The translations under genes and the position numbers were made by a program. This document shows positions 63,663 to 64,000 of a stretch of DNA of 64,000 nt, in pieces. This DNA comes from Taudactylus pleione. Taxonomy: Eukaryota > Chordata > Amphibia > Anura > Myobatrachidae. The stretch's first letter is position 1; every line of letters begins with the position of its first letter. Location: assembly GCA_031769625.1 (NCBI GenBank), contig JAUIMM010000015.1, positions 27,558,501 to 27,622,500 of the forward strand, in the 5' to 3' direction. The notes beneath the pieces are model-generated. The model searched no databases and had not been told where the DNA came from. It saw only the letters and a program-made list of their open reading frames with translations.

Positions 63663-64000
63663 TTATAAGTAATTTTACCTTGGTACCTACTAATTTGTTA
63701 ATAGCACTGATAAGATATGTCACAACAGTACTATAGTTAGATTTTGCTTTTCTATGCATTTTGTCTGCACATGAGTGTCGTAATATTGGAATTTCTGTTT
63801 ACAGCATCTGCTGTGTCTTGCATCTACATTGTTGATTTGGCTCCTAGTTTGCACCGTCACATAATTGGCTAATAAGGAGACAATACTTATTTTTGATGGA
63901 TATTGTTCAATATAGTATTGTATTTGTGGTTTAAACAATCTCTGTTTCTAATATGCAGAATACATATTACTGCAGTATTCTCCTGGAATTAACCAGTTTT

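Overview
This is eukaryotic, repeat-dense vertebrate DNA. The organism is most likely a large-genome anuran amphibian. That rests on the mix of repeats (L2-clade and L1/Tx1-like LINEs, three Tc1-like transposons, many short palindromic DNA elements) together with a prosaposin gene of ordinary vertebrate structure. The species call is an inference. I see no prokaryotic operons, tRNAs, rRNAs or CRISPR arrays.

The one intact gene I can read is prosaposin (psap), on the minus strand from the ATG at 48422 to the stop at 26426. It has 15 coding exons, all with usable splice sites and compatible phases, giving a 524-residue precursor: signal peptide, SapA-type N-terminal domain, saposins A, B, C and D, and a C-terminal SapA-type domain. 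Exon 8 is only 6 nt (37164-37169, Asp-Lys), at the place of the alternatively spliced 9-nt exon of mammalian PSAP. The upstream region has E-box motifs resembling the CLEAR lysosomal element, a perfect CRE and a GC box. The 3' end has one AATAAA and a GT-rich tract behind it.

Downstream of psap on the same strand (14.6-23.2 kb) are three exons of a PKC-like AGC kinase. They run from the DWWSLG part of the kinase domain to a terminal FPGFSF hydrophobic motif. The first exon has a one-base frameshift in a T run, and I found no upstream kinase exons, so I call it a truncated pseudogene or partial gene.

The rest is mobile DNA. 0.26-1.98 kb: Tc1-like element with about 180-bp inverted repeats. 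5.8-6.1 kb: palindromic MITE. 6.2-7.4 kb: second Tc1-like element. 7.7-11.95 kb: L1/Tx1-like LINE (minus). 13.6-17.3 kb: LINE tails, tandem repeats and inverted-repeat elements. 18.7-22.2 kb: L2-like LINE (minus) interrupted by a tail of another LINE. psap introns: a decayed Tc1-like copy, a 21-bp minisatellite and many MITEs. 49-61 kb: a cluster of GC-rich elements built as chains of hairpins, several nested in or joined to other repeats. 61.6-63.7 kb: L1/Tx1-like LINE 3' fragment flanked by about 142-bp direct repeats.

The window has no visible multi-gene pathway. Psap acts alone as the precursor of lysosomal sphingolipid activators. The most unusual signals are the multi-hairpin element family, the psap microexon beside a minisatellite, the extra cysteines in saposins B and C, the partial kinase and the LINE with very long flanking repeats. 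All calls come from reading the sequence; no database search was run.
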